Part shown: positions 1 through 10,180 of the stretch, in pieces | Position numbering within the stretch: the first letter of the stretch is position 1 | Layout of the letters: each line of letters starts with the position of its first letter | Program-made: the position numbers and the translations under genes | Notes under the pieces: model-generated | Databases searched by the model: none | What the model saw: only the letters and a program-made list of their open reading frames with translations | What the model was told of the DNA's origin: nothing | NCBI GenBank assembly: GCA_902609885.1 | Contig: CACLTT010000002.1 | Coordinates: forward strand, 115,661 to 179,660 | Direction of reading: 5' to 3' | Length of the DNA: 64,000 nt | From: an uncultured Candidatus Hydrogenedens sp. | Lineage (GTDB): Bacteria; Desulfobacterota_D; UBA1144

Positions 1-146
1 AGATGAATAAAAAAAGAACTCCGAATTTAATGGAGTTTAACAAAATATTATCTAAAATTAAAAAAAATCAGCCAATCCTCTTTTTAATTCAAAGACCTTC
101 AGGAGGAAAATATTCAACAATATATAGGTCTATAAAATCTAATTAA
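1..146 (+). CDS. C-terminal fragment of a protein, possibly the last PDZ domain of an HtrA/DegP-type protease (truncated by window edge)
   Basis: Open frame from the window edge to TAA at 144-146; translation ...NKKRTPNLMEFNKILSKIKKNQPILFLIQRPSGGKYSTIYRSIKSN. The 'PILFLIQR.GG' ending resembles DegP/DegQ PDZ2 C-termini. Confidence 0.4.
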   Translation, partial: MNKKRTPNLMEFNKILSKIKKNQPILFLIQRPSGGKYSTIYRSIKSN

Positions 147-147
147 T

Positions 148-909
148 TTATTTTCTAAAAGGAATACCTTTTGAAGAAGTTGATGCAATAGGTTTTTTTG
201 AGACAGAAATTGGTCCCGCTTTAATTGATTCGATCGTTGAATTTACTCCATTATATATTGACTCAGCAAATTTAGGAGGGTTTTTTGATAGAGCAACAGC
301 TGAGTTAAGAAGTATTCCATCATATCCTAATTCAATAACCTGACATGCATGTGATACCCTACCTATTCCAGCATCTATTATAAGAGTTGTATCCGGCAAA
401 GATTTTCTAATAAGTTTTAATTTATTAATATTAACAAGACCTTGACCGGTTCCGATAGGGGAGCCCCATGGCATTACAACTTTGCAACCAACTTCCACAA
501 GCCTCCTAGCAAACTTAATGTCGTCTGTTGCATAAGGTAAAACTTTGAAGCCCAATTTTAATAATGTTTCAGACGCCTTTATTGTTCCTCTAACAGAGGG
601 GGCTAGGTTCTTTTCATTTTCAATAACTTCAAGTTTTATAAAATCAGTTTCAAAAATATCTCGACACATAAGAGCTGTGTTTACGGCTTCTTTAACATTA
701 AAACATCCCGCAGTATTTGGCAAAATTTTACAATTAGTTTTAGCTAAAGTTTTATAAAATTTTTCTGGCTTATCTCCTATTTTCCTGAGAGCTACTGTGA
801 TCATTTCGGTTTTTATATTTCTAACACATTTCAAAAATATATTTGGAGATGGATATTTTGATGATCCTAAAATGATATTATTTTTTAACTTTATATTATA
901 AATTTGCAT
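148..909 (-). CDS. thiG: Thiazole synthase ThiG
   Basis: ORF 253 aa; LGSSKYPS, VMPWGSPIGTGQG, DAGIGRVSHA motifs; directly downstream of thiS. Confidence 0.95.
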   Translation of the reverse strand: MQIYNIKLKNNIILGSSKYPSPNIFLKCVRNIKTEMITVALRKIGDKPEKFYKTLAKTNCKILPNTAGCFNVKEAVNTALMCRDIFETDFIKLEVIENEKNLAPSVRGTIKASETLLKLGFKVLPYATDDIKFARRLVEVGCKVVMPWGSPIGTGQGLVNINKLKLIRKSLPDTTLIIDAGIGRVSHACQVIELGYDGILLNSAVALSKNPPKFAESIYNGVNSTIESIKAGPISVSKKPIASTSSKGIPFRK

Positions 910-1110
910 TTATCCTCCAGGATGAGGCGAAACTACCTCAACCACATCACCATCGTGTAAAAAAATTTTAGTGTAATTTCTTTTTGAAATAAACTCTCCA
1001 TTAATTGCCACAGCTATAAATTTACTATCTATTTTTAATAATCCAATTAAATCAATAACATTCTGATCAGAATTTAGTTTCTTGCTTTTACCATTGAGGA
1101 TGATTTTCAC
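910..1110 (-). CDS. thiS: Sulfur carrier protein ThiS
   Basis: 66 aa ubiquitin-like protein ending in GG; adjacent to thiG. Confidence 0.93.
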   Translation of the reverse strand: MKIILNGKSKKLNSDQNVIDLIGLLKIDSKFIAVAINGEFISKRNYTKIFLHDGDVVEVVSPHPGG

Positions 1111-1168
1111 AATTTTTATTATAAATGAAAGGAAAAAAAATTACATTAATTATGATATGATTGAATGA

Positions 1169-2650
1169 ATGTATTCGTTTATATCCAAACTTATTATATT
1201 TATTTTAACTGCAGGACTGATAATAAGTCTAGGTGCAGGGACAGAGTTTATCTCCTTTGGAATGGGGAAAGATGTTGTAGCAAAAGTCGACAATATGAAA
1301 ATTTCCAAACAGGAGTTTGATTTTTTTAAGAATAAAAAAATATCAGAATTATCACTTTCTGCTAACTATAAATCTGAAAAAGCCTTTAGAGATATACTTG
1401 ATCTTCAAATAGTTCAAATGATAGCTTCTAGAAAAATATTAGCTGACTATGCAGATGAAATTGGTTTATATGTATCAGATAAAGAGATAAGAGATAAAAT
1501 ATTAGCTGATAATTTTCTTGGTGGTATTAAAGAAATAGAGGACCCTGAAATATATAAGAAAGTTATTAAAAAAAACTTTAACTTAGATTGGAACATATTT
1601 GAGGAAATTATAAAAGAAGAGGCCCTAAATGATAAGTTGTCATTATTCTTTAAAGAAACAATTTTAATAACTAATGATGAGGCATATGAGGAATTTTTGA
1701 GCCTTGAAACTAAATTTAACTATATAAAAATATCATTGAATGAAGATCTTGAAATTAATGATAATTTTACAGAAAAAGAGATTAAAGCTTACTTAAAAGA
1801 AAACAAAGAAAGTTTTGAAAGGAAATTGGAATATTTAGATTTTATAATAATATCAGGTGAGGATTTAATAAAAAATATCACTATAAGCCTTAATGATGTT
1901 AGATCTTATCATGAGAACTATCTTTCTAATCAACCATTTGATGAAATAAGTATAAGAAAAATAATCAAAGATGAGATAGCGAAGAAAAGTATATTAAGTG
2001 AACTCGATATAATAAATGAATTAATAATAGACAGCTCATTTGAACAAATTTCAAAAAAGTATGGTGCTAAAGTTTTAACCATATCTAAAGACTCATATAA
2101 ATTACCAGATTCTATAAAAGCAAAAGCGATAAGCTTAAATGATATTCAGTTTACATATTATAATGATAAGATATGGATTTTTAGGAATTCTAAAGACCTG
2201 ATCTCACAAAGAGAGCTAATAATTTCAATGATGAAAAAAGATCGGCAAAATGTTGCTAAAAACAATTTTTTCACAAAATTGATAGGTCTTTATAATGCTA
2301 ATCCTTCAAAATTTAATTCGGTAATAAAATCCGATAGTAATTTAGATTTGCAATTCTATTATGATGAAAGCAAAAAGTATAATCCTAATATTAATAGTTT
2401 TGTGGAATCTGTAGATTTAGAAAATTATGGAAGTTTTCTCATTGATAAAGTTTTCATAGATTCAAATTATTATCTTATTTTTATTGAAAAAATTAGATTA
2501 CCTAATGATGATTTATTTATTTTAGAGAAGGAAAGAATTACTAGGAGTTTATATATTGAAAAATCAGAAAATTTTATAAATTCTATAAAAAAAGAATTAG
2601 TTTCTAATGCAGAAGTAAAATTAAATAATAAATACTTTAGTGATAAATAA
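1169..2650 (+). CDS. PpiD/SurA-like membrane-anchored peptidylprolyl isomerase/chaperone
   Basis: 493 aa; N-terminal TM helix followed by SurA_N-like segment (VAKVDNMKISKQEFDFF). Confidence 0.7.
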   Translation: MYSFISKLIIFILTAGLIISLGAGTEFISFGMGKDVVAKVDNMKISKQEFDFFKNKKISELSLSANYKSEKAFRDILDLQIVQMIASRKILADYADEIGLYVSDKEIRDKILADNFLGGIKEIEDPEIYKKVIKKNFNLDWNIFEEIIKEEALNDKLSLFFKETILITNDEAYEEFLSLETKFNYIKISLNEDLEINDNFTEKEIKAYLKENKESFERKLEYLDFIIISGEDLIKNITISLNDVRSYHENYLSNQPFDEISIRKIIKDEIAKKSILSELDIINELIIDSSFEQISKKYGAKVLTISKDSYKLPDSIKAKAISLNDIQFTYYNDKIWIFRNSKDLISQRELIISMMKKDRQNVAKNNFFTKLIGLYNANPSKFNSVIKSDSNLDLQFYYDESKKYNPNINSFVESVDLENYGSFLIDKVFIDSNYYLIFIEKIRLPNDDLFILEKERITRSLYIEKSENFINSIKKELVSNAEVKLNNKYFSDK

Positions 2651-2691
2651 GAAACATATTTTCTTTACTAAGCTAATATATTGTTTTATTA

Positions 2692-5600
2692 TTGCCTAAA
2701 ATGAGAATAAAGTCCTTATCATTAAAAGGTTTTAAAACATTTTATGAGAAATCTGTAGTTAATTTCAATAATAAAATTTCGGCAATTGTTGGCCCAAATG
2801 GATGTGGAAAAACTAATTTGCTAGATGCATTACGATGGGTTCTTGGTGAGCAGAATCCTAGACTATTGAGGACTGACTCAATGATGCAGCTTATTTCTGA
2901 TGGGAATGATAAGCTTCCTAAGCAAGGTTTCGCTGAAATCTCATTAATTATAGATACCCATGACAATAAAGACCTACCAGAAGAAATTGAAATAAAAAGA
3001 AAGCTAACAAGAAGTGGTGAAAGTCTATATTTCTTAAATGGTGAAAACTGTAAGCTCAAGGATATCACTGACTTAGTTATTACAATTGGTGCTGGTTCAC
3101 GCACGTTTACAGTAATACCTCAAGGTCAAATTGAAAGTTATATCACTGCAAAAGCTGAAGATAAAAGACAATTGATTGATGAAGCAGCAGGATTGGGAAA
3201 ATATAAAATTAGAAGACACGAAACTGAAAGAAAAATAATTTTAACTAAAGATAATTTGGATCGAATTAATGATATTAAAGAAGAAGTAGGATCACAAAGA
3301 GAATCTTTAAGACAGCAGGCTGAAAAATCTAATGAATATAATATGCTTATTGATAAATACAAGAAAATTGAAAAACTCTTTTATAAAAAAAGATTTAAAG
3401 ATTTAAACCAAAAACTTGAGACTGCAGTAAAAGATAAAGAGGATTTTCAGCAAACTATTGTAGCTATCGAAGAGTCCAAATTTTTGAAAAATATGGAGCT
3501 TGAAGATTTAGAAGAAAATATCAAATCCAATAAACTAGAGTACGATTCTCTAAATTCAAAAATTCTATCCGAGAAAGAAAAACTTTTTAAAGTTGACTCT
3601 GAAATTAAAACAATTGCCTCTGAGAACGATCTTATCAAGCAAGGCTTAGAAAGCTCAAAAATTTTTAAGACAGAGACAGTTCAAGAGCTCGAGGATATTT
3701 TAATTGAGAAAGAAAAAAAACAGAAACTTCTCAATTCAACTACTTTAAACTACAATAAGATTACCTCTGATATAAATAATAAAGATTCTGAACCAGAAGA
3801 TGAATTAAGTATTAAAAAGAGATTATTTGATGCAGTTGAGAGGCTTTCATCTCAGAAAACAAGTGCTAACCTCTTGGATAATGAGTTAGAACAATTGAAA
3901 ATAAAGAAATTAGATTATGGTGAGCTATCTTCTAAATCAGAGTTACAAATTTCTGATTTAATGACTGGCATGAAAAAAATAGAAGATGATATTTATAATC
4001 TTGAAGCAATAAGAGATAAGTGCGAAATTAATAAGAAAGAAGAAATTGAAAATTTAAAAAATGTTCAAAAAAATCTTGAGCAAATTAATACTAAACATAT
4101 TGAAATAAATTCGGAAATTGAAGCAACCAAATCAAAAGTTAAAGTTCTTGAAAATATAGAGCTTAACTATGAATGGCTTCCAGAAGGAATCAGGGAGTTT
4201 GTCAATAAACTTAAAGGTAAAAATATTGAAGGTATACTTTCAGACTTTATAAAACCGATGCCAGGCTTTGAGAAAGCCGTCGAATCTTTTCTGGGAGAAA
4301 AACTAAAGTGGATACTGATTAAAAATAGTGATAATACAATCGGTGCGATTGAAGAATTCAAACAAAGTTCAAGCGGCCGTGGAACTTTTGTCCCTTTAGA
4401 CTATAGAACACATAGTGGCGCAAGTTCAGCACTCGGGTTTAAAAATATAATTGATTGTATTGAATGTAGTACGGAAAATAGACCTTTTCTTGCAAGTATT
4501 TTTGGCGAGACATATGTTGTGGATACAATAAAAGATGCCATAAGTTCAAAAAAAGATTATCCCAGTTTAAATTTTGTCACCAAAGATGGTGAGTATTTTG
4601 ATTCAAATGGCTCAATAACAGTTGGATCAGCACCAGACAATATCATACAAATTAAAGAAGAGATTAAAAAATTAAACGTTTCGAGAGGTAAATACGATAC
4701 TGAAATTGATCAATTGGTAATGGATAGAAAAAAAATTGAAGATGAGATATTTGATATTAATAGTAGAATAAAACTTTTTGATTCAGAAATTGAGTCACAG
4801 AATATTAATTATTTAAAATTATCAAATTCCATAAACGAAATAAAAACAAATCTTGCCTCAGAAATGTCTTCAAAATCCAACACAGAGAATCAAATTTTGG
4901 ACTTAGAATCTGAAATCAGTGATAAAGTTTTAAGAATTGAAAAAATTAAAAATGAAATCAGCGACATTGTTTTACAAAAAAAATCCTATGAAGATAAGTT
5001 TAATCAAATAACAGTTAGCGATAATGAGAATATTAAAAATATCATCAATGAAAAGAATAATGAAGAAAGAGAAAGGCTAGATTCTCAAAGAAATTCTATA
5101 TTGCTTGAGATACAAAGTATTACATCTAAGATTAACAAATTTAAAAGTAAGATCGATGAAATTTCAAATAAAATAATTTTTGATGAAGAAAAGTTTGAAA
5201 AAAATTTAAATCTAACAGGTTCGACAAATAATAAAAAATCAGAAATTGAGCAAAATATAAATGTTTTGAATACAGAGGTTAATGATATTAAATCATCAAT
5301 AATTGCAAATGAGTCAAAATCCAATAAAGTCAAAGAGCAAATCAAAGATTTTATTAAAAAAATTGATTTAAAAAGATCTGAGTTAGAAGAATATGATTCC
5401 AAATTACATAAAGCAAAAATTGAAATTGATCAATTATTGGAGCAGCTTTCAGATATGGAATATAATGAGGATATTAAGAATATTTCAGATTCAGAAAATG
5501 ATGAGATAAGTGCAATAGGTGAAAACGAACTAGCTAAATCTAGGTTTTATAAATTACAAAGAACAATTGATAATTTTGGACCTGTAAATTTGCTAGCTCC

Positions 5601-6171
5601 AGAGGAATTTAAAAAATTGGATGAAAGATTTGAGTTCTTGGATTCTCAAATTATTGATCTTCAGAATTCTTTAAATAATTTGAGTAAAACAATAAGTAAG
5701 ATTGATCAGGAGTCAGAATCTGTTTTTCTTGATACATTTAATCGTATAAGTTCCAAATATGATGAATATGTTAAAAGGCTATTTGGAGGTGGTGAAGGGA
5801 AGCTTATTTTAACAAATCCTGATTCACCAAAAGACTCCGGAATTGAGGTTATGTTAAAAATAGGTCTAAAAAAATATAGAAATTTGAAATCATATTCAGG
5901 TGGAGAGAGAGCTTTAGCCGGAATATCACTTTTACTATCAGCTTATTTCGTAAGGCCAGCTCCTTTCTTACTCTTAGATGAAGTGGACGCTCCGTTAGAT
6001 GATAAGAATATTTTAAAGTTCGGAGAAATGTTGGATGAAATTTCTAATCTATCTCAAGTTGCTATTATTACTCATAATAAAACCACAATGAAGTTTGCAA
6101 AGCAATTAATAGGAGTGACATCTAGATTGGAAGGTATAAGTGAGGTTGTTCCAATTGATCTATCAAATTAA
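2692..6171 (+). CDS. smc: Chromosome segregation protein SMC
   Basis: 1159 aa; Walker A GPNGCGKTNLLDALRWVLGE, coiled coils, hinge, SYSGGERALAGISLL and FLLLDEVDAPLDD. Track start is TTG; ATG at 2701 is an alternative start. Confidence 0.97.
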   Translation: MPKMRIKSLSLKGFKTFYEKSVVNFNNKISAIVGPNGCGKTNLLDALRWVLGEQNPRLLRTDSMMQLISDGNDKLPKQGFAEISLIIDTHDNKDLPEEIEIKRKLTRSGESLYFLNGENCKLKDITDLVITIGAGSRTFTVIPQGQIESYITAKAEDKRQLIDEAAGLGKYKIRRHETERKIILTKDNLDRINDIKEEVGSQRESLRQQAEKSNEYNMLIDKYKKIEKLFYKKRFKDLNQKLETAVKDKEDFQQTIVAIEESKFLKNMELEDLEENIKSNKLEYDSLNSKILSEKEKLFKVDSEIKTIASENDLIKQGLESSKIFKTETVQELEDILIEKEKKQKLLNSTTLNYNKITSDINNKDSEPEDELSIKKRLFDAVERLSSQKTSANLLDNELEQLKIKKLDYGELSSKSELQISDLMTGMKKIEDDIYNLEAIRDKCEINKKEEIENLKNVQKNLEQINTKHIEINSEIEATKSKVKVLENIELNYEWLPEGIREFVNKLKGKNIEGILSDFIKPMPGFEKAVESFLGEKLKWILIKNSDNTIGAIEEFKQSSSGRGTFVPLDYRTHSGASSALGFKNIIDCIECSTENRPFLASIFGETYVVDTIKDAISSKKDYPSLNFVTKDGEYFDSNGSITVGSAPDNIIQIKEEIKKLNVSRGKYDTEIDQLVMDRKKIEDEIFDINSRIKLFDSEIESQNINYLKLSNSINEIKTNLASEMSSKSNTENQILDLESEISDKVLRIEKIKNEISDIVLQKKSYEDKFNQITVSDNENIKNIINEKNNEERERLDSQRNSILLEIQSITSKINKFKSKIDEISNKIIFDEEKFEKNLNLTGSTNNKKSEIEQNINVLNTEVNDIKSSIIANESKSNKVKEQIKDFIKKIDLKRSELEEYDSKLHKAKIEIDQLLEQLSDMEYNEDIKNISDSENDEISAIGENELAKSRFYKLQRTIDNFGPVNLLAPEEFKKLDERFEFLDSQIIDLQNSLNNLSKTISKIDQESESVFLDTFNRISSKYDEYVKRLFGGGEGKLILTNPDSPKDSGIEVMLKIGLKKYRNLKSYSGGERALAGISLLLSAYFVRPAPFLLLDEVDAPLDDKNILKFGEMLDEISNLSQVAIITHNKTTMKFAKQLIGVTSRLEGISEVVPIDLSN

Positions 6172-6196
6172 ATCTTTTAACGACATAAATATTTAA

Positions 6197-8773
6197 ATGT
6201 TAAATGTTATAAAAAAAATTTTTGGTTCGGGAAACGAAAGAGAAATCTCAAGAATTTTAAAAATTGTAGAAAAAATAAATTCTCTAGAAAAAAATTTTAC
6301 AAATCTCTCTTTAGAACATTTAAAAAATCAATATTTGCAAATAAAGACTAGATATGAGCAAATTGGGCAACTCGACAATTTTATAATTGATGTTTTTGCG
6401 TTAACAAGAGAAGTTTCTAAAAAAACTTTAAAGCTCAGACCTTTTGATGTTCAGCTTATAGGTGGAATAGTTCTTCATGAGGGAAAGATAGCAGAAATGA
6501 AAACTGGTGAAGGTAAGACTTTGGTCGCCACATTACCAGTAATCTTAAATTCATTAGATCCATATCCTGTCCATGTAATAACTGTTAATGATTACTTAGC
6601 AAGAAGAGATGCGCTATGGATGGCACCTATATATTTATCTCTAGATCTAAAAGTAGGTGTATTGAATAATGGAATATCCTACACTGTGAAAATTAACTCT
6701 ACTAAGTATGAATTGGTTGAAGCTGAAAGATCAACCGTTTATGAATGTGATGTTATTTATGGAACAAATAGTGAATTCGGTTTTGATTATTTGAGAGATA
6801 ACATGAAATATTCAAATGATGAGATTTGCCAATCAAGCCATTCCTTTGCGATAGTTGATGAAGTTGATAGTATCCTTATAGACGAGGCAAGGACTCCATT
6901 AATAATATCAGGTCCTACTGATAGTTCACTTATTGACTATAAAAATATATATAGTTTATGTAAAAAGATTAATAAAGAGGATATTGCAATTGATGAAAAA
7001 ACTAGACAAGTATTTATCAATGATTCAGGCTCAGAAAAATTACAAAAATTATTTAATATAGACAATCTATATGATCCTAAAAATTTGTCTTTACTTCATT
7101 CAATAAATCAGTCATTAAGAGCAATTAATATTTATACTAGAGATAAAGATTATGTAGTACAAGACAACAAAGTGATAATTGTAGATGAGTTCACAGGAAG
7201 ACTTATGCCGTCAAGAAGGTGGAGTGAGGGATTACATCAGGCTGTTGAAGCCAAAGAAAACGTAAAAATCGAGGAAGAAAATCAAACTTTTGCATCTATC
7301 ACTATCCAAAATTATTTTAGAATGTATGAGAAACTATCTGGAATGACAGGAACTGCTGATACCGAAGCACTTGAATTCCAGAATATATATAAATTAAGAG
7401 TTGTAGTAATACCGACCAATTTACCAATGATGAGAAAAGATTTAAATGATTTAATTTATAGAACTGAAAAAGAAAAAATAGATGCAATTGTTTCATATAT
7501 AAAAAAATATAATAGAATTGGAAATCCTGTACTGATTGGAACTGTCTCAGTCGAAAAATCCGAACAGCTCAGTAGATATTTATCAACTTTGGGGATTAAG
7601 CATAATGTATTAAATGCCAAAAATCATGAAAGTGAAGCTGAAGTAATTTCAAAAGCGGGAGAAATAGGTGCAGTTACAATTGCTACTAACATGGCTGGAA
7701 GAGGCACCGATATCAAGCTTGGTGGCGCAATAAATGATGATATAAAGCAAAGAGAGGAAATATTAAAGATCGAGGGATTAGTAGTTCTGGGTAGTGAGAG
7801 ACACGAGTCACGAAGAATTGATAATCAATTAAGAGGTAGATCAGGTAGACAAGGAGATCCAGGGTTAACACAATTCTTTGTTTCTATGGAAGACGAATTA
7901 ATGAGACTTTTTGGATCTGAAAGAATCTCTAACATGATGGCAAAGCTTGGCTGGAAAGAAGGTGAGCCTATAGAGCACAAAATGATAACCAATTCACTTG
8001 AAAATGCTCAGAAAAAAGTTGAATCTCGAAATTTTGAGATTAGAAAACATCTATTGGAGTATGATGATGTTCAAAATAAACAAAGAGAAATAATTTATAA
8101 ATTAAGAAACAGATTATTAAGAAATAGTGAGATTGATGAAGTTTTAAAAGAAATAAAAGATGATGCAATTTATTCATTTCAGCCTTTATGGGATGATGAA
8201 GTTTCATTTGATGAGAAGAAGAGTATGTTTAATTTTTTAACAGAAGATGAGGTTCTAAAGCTTAAAGACAATAGTCAGCTTGAATTAATTATTGATAAAA
8301 AAATTGAAAACAAAAAAACACTTTTAGGCGATATGTTTCAGCCTATTGGTAAGTTTGTCCTTCTTTCGACAATAGATATGAAATGGAAAGATCATTTATT
8401 ATCAATGGATTATCTGAGAGAAAGTGTTAGCTTAAGGGGCTATGGTCAGCAAAACCCCTTAAGAGAATATAAGAAGGAAGGCTTTGATATGTTTGATGAA
8501 ATGATTGATAATTTTAATATAGATGCTCTTGTAAATTTTTTAGAAGTTGTACCAATAAAAGATGAAGATCTTAAAGAAATAGAGAAATCCAAAGGTGTCG
8601 ATGAAAATTTTTCATACAATGACAATGACAATGATAATGATAAAGTAGGTAAAAACAATTCTGATGAAATAAAGAAGCAAAATAATTTTAAAATTTCGGA
8701 AATTAAAGCAAAAGAGAAGCGTCGTCAAATAGAAAAAAAGAAAAGGAAGCAAAGAAAGAAACAAAGAAAATGA
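6197..8773 (+). CDS. secA: Preprotein translocase ATPase SecA
   Basis: 858 aa; MKTGEGKTLVATLP, VDEVDSILIDEARTPLIISG, TNMAGRGTDIKLGG, RGRSGRQGDPG. Confidence 0.97.
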   Translation: MLNVIKKIFGSGNEREISRILKIVEKINSLEKNFTNLSLEHLKNQYLQIKTRYEQIGQLDNFIIDVFALTREVSKKTLKLRPFDVQLIGGIVLHEGKIAEMKTGEGKTLVATLPVILNSLDPYPVHVITVNDYLARRDALWMAPIYLSLDLKVGVLNNGISYTVKINSTKYELVEAERSTVYECDVIYGTNSEFGFDYLRDNMKYSNDEICQSSHSFAIVDEVDSILIDEARTPLIISGPTDSSLIDYKNIYSLCKKINKEDIAIDEKTRQVFINDSGSEKLQKLFNIDNLYDPKNLSLLHSINQSLRAINIYTRDKDYVVQDNKVIIVDEFTGRLMPSRRWSEGLHQAVEAKENVKIEEENQTFASITIQNYFRMYEKLSGMTGTADTEALEFQNIYKLRVVVIPTNLPMMRKDLNDLIYRTEKEKIDAIVSYIKKYNRIGNPVLIGTVSVEKSEQLSRYLSTLGIKHNVLNAKNHESEAEVISKAGEIGAVTIATNMAGRGTDIKLGGAINDDIKQREEILKIEGLVVLGSERHESRRIDNQLRGRSGRQGDPGLTQFFVSMEDELMRLFGSERISNMMAKLGWKEGEPIEHKMITNSLENAQKKVESRNFEIRKHLLEYDDVQNKQREIIYKLRNRLLRNSEIDEVLKEIKDDAIYSFQPLWDDEVSFDEKKSMFNFLTEDEVLKLKDNSQLELIIDKKIENKKTLLGDMFQPIGKFVLLSTIDMKWKDHLLSMDYLRESVSLRGYGQQNPLREYKKEGFDMFDEMIDNFNIDALVNFLEVVPIKDEDLKEIEKSKGVDENFSYNDNDNDNDKVGKNNSDEIKKQNNFKISEIKAKEKRRQIEKKKRKQRKKQRK

Positions 8774-9003
8774 TAAAAAAAATTAAATTTACATTGACTT
8801 CAATAATTAGTATCATCATTTTAATTGCTCTCGCATTCATTTTTACGGCAGGGTTTTTAGCAATATTAGGAATTTTCTTTCTTACTAGAGTTTATAAAAA
8901 AGTCACAAGTAACAAAAAAAATAAAAATAGTAATATTCCAGCAAGTAAAGACAGAAGTGATAAAGTTGTAGATGTTGATAAAGATAAATATAAGATTGAT
9001 TAA
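8770..9003 (+). CDS. Small membrane protein, unknown function
   Basis: 77 aa, overlaps secA stop (ATGA), hydrophobic N-terminal half with Lys-rich tail. Confidence 0.6.
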   Translation: MIKKIKFTLTSIISIIILIALAFIFTAGFLAILGIFFLTRVYKKVTSNKKNKNSNIPASKDRSDKVVDVDKDKYKID

Positions 9004-9278
9004 ATATTATCTATTTCATTAGAGAGCTTAATATCTAAATTAGTTAACCCATTTACAGAATGTGTATCGAGCCATATTTCTACCTTATTATATGTATTAG
9101 AAATAGTTGGATGATGGTTAATTTTCTCTGATTCGATGCCAACCTGTACAATAAAAGATAATGCGTCTGAAAAATTTATAAAAATAAACTTTTTATATAA
9201 TTTATTTTTTTTAATCGACCATGTAGGTGCTAATTTTTTGGCTTGTTTAACTGTAATTTTTTTTAACTTTGATGGCAT
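9000..9278 (-). CDS. Pterin-4a-carbinolamine dehydratase family protein
   Basis: 92 aa; 'KINHHPTISNTYNKVEIWLDTHSVNGLTNLD' is the diagnostic HHP...V.i.L.TH...GLT.D motif. Confidence 0.92.
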   Translation of the reverse strand: MPSKLKKITVKQAKKLAPTWSIKKNKLYKKFIFINFSDALSFIVQVGIESEKINHHPTISNTYNKVEIWLDTHSVNGLTNLDIKLSNEIDNI

Positions 9279-9332
9279 ATAAAGAAAATAATCAAATTTG
9301 TAATATAAGTCAAAAATAATCTAATATATTTA

Positions 9333-9830
9333 ATGGCCGAAATTTATTTATCCCTAGGAAGTAACATAGAACCCAAAGAATTATATTTAAATAAAGCTAT
9401 TATAGAACTTAAAAATAAAATAAATATAAAGAAAGTCTCATCCTTGTATAGTTCAGAATCTATAGGATATAAATCAAAAAATAATTTTTTAAATTTAGCC
9501 CTTAAAGCTGAAACCAGTATTAAACCAAAACTCTTACTAAAATTTATAAAAAGCATTGAATCTCAACTTGGAAGAACTGCCTCAAAAGTTTATATGGATA
9601 GAACTATTGATATTGATATCATTTTCTACGGATTAGAGATCATAAATTCAAAAGATTTAATAATACCCCATCCAAGTGCACACCAAAGAAGGTTTGTGCT
9701 AGAGCCTGTAATGGAAATCGATAACGACCTTATTTTTCCAAGCTCTAATAGTAAAATTGCTGATCTCTTGGATGAAGTTAAAATTCAAAAAATTAAAAAA
9801 ATTAAAAACTTTAACATTGAAAATATTTAA
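9333..9830 (+). CDS. folK: 2-amino-4-hydroxy-6-hydroxymethyldihydropteridine pyrophosphokinase
   Basis: YLSLGSNIEP...; DRTIDIDIIFYG; IPHPSAHQRRFVLEPV. Confidence 0.95.
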   Translation: MAEIYLSLGSNIEPKELYLNKAIIELKNKINIKKVSSLYSSESIGYKSKNNFLNLALKAETSIKPKLLLKFIKSIESQLGRTASKVYMDRTIDIDIIFYGLEIINSKDLIIPHPSAHQRRFVLEPVMEIDNDLIFPSSNSKIADLLDEVKIQKIKKIKNFNIENI

Positions 9831-9850
9831 TCAATGTTTATATTAAAAAT

Positions 9851-10180
9851 ATGAGTCATGAAGCAAAGTTTAAGTTAGGTCAAATTGTCAAACATAGGCT
9901 TTTTGACTTTAGAGGAATAATTTTTGATGTTGATCCAGAATTTAATAATACGGATGAATGGTATGAAAGAATTCCAGAAGATAGAAGACCCAGAAAGGAT
10001 CAGCCATTTTATCATTTATTGGCTGAAAATGATGACAAAACGACCTATATTGCTTATGTGTCTCAACAAAATCTTGAAAAAGATGAATCAAAATTACCTT
10101 TTGAGCATCCTTCAGTAAAGCTATTATTTGATGGTAACGATAGTGAAGGGAATTACATAGTTAAACAATCAACTAATTGA
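9851..10180 (+). CDS. hspQ: Heat shock protein HspQ
   Basis: 109 aa; KFKLGQIVKHRLFDFRGIIFDVDPEF; QPFYHLLAENDD; TYIAYVSQQNL. Confidence 0.93.
   Translation: MSHEAKFKLGQIVKHRLFDFRGIIFDVDPEFNNTDEWYERIPEDRRPRKDQPFYHLLAENDDKTTYIAYVSQQNLEKDESKLPFEHPSVKLLFDGNDSEGNYIVKQSTN

Noticed and set aside
545-757. 70-aa plus-strand ORF opposite thiG
   Set aside because: Fully antisense to a confidently identified gene with no independent signal.
2742-5402. Several antisense ORFs inside smc
   Set aside because: Ser/Leu/Phe-rich translations typical of the complement of a coiled-coil coding frame; no family resemblance.
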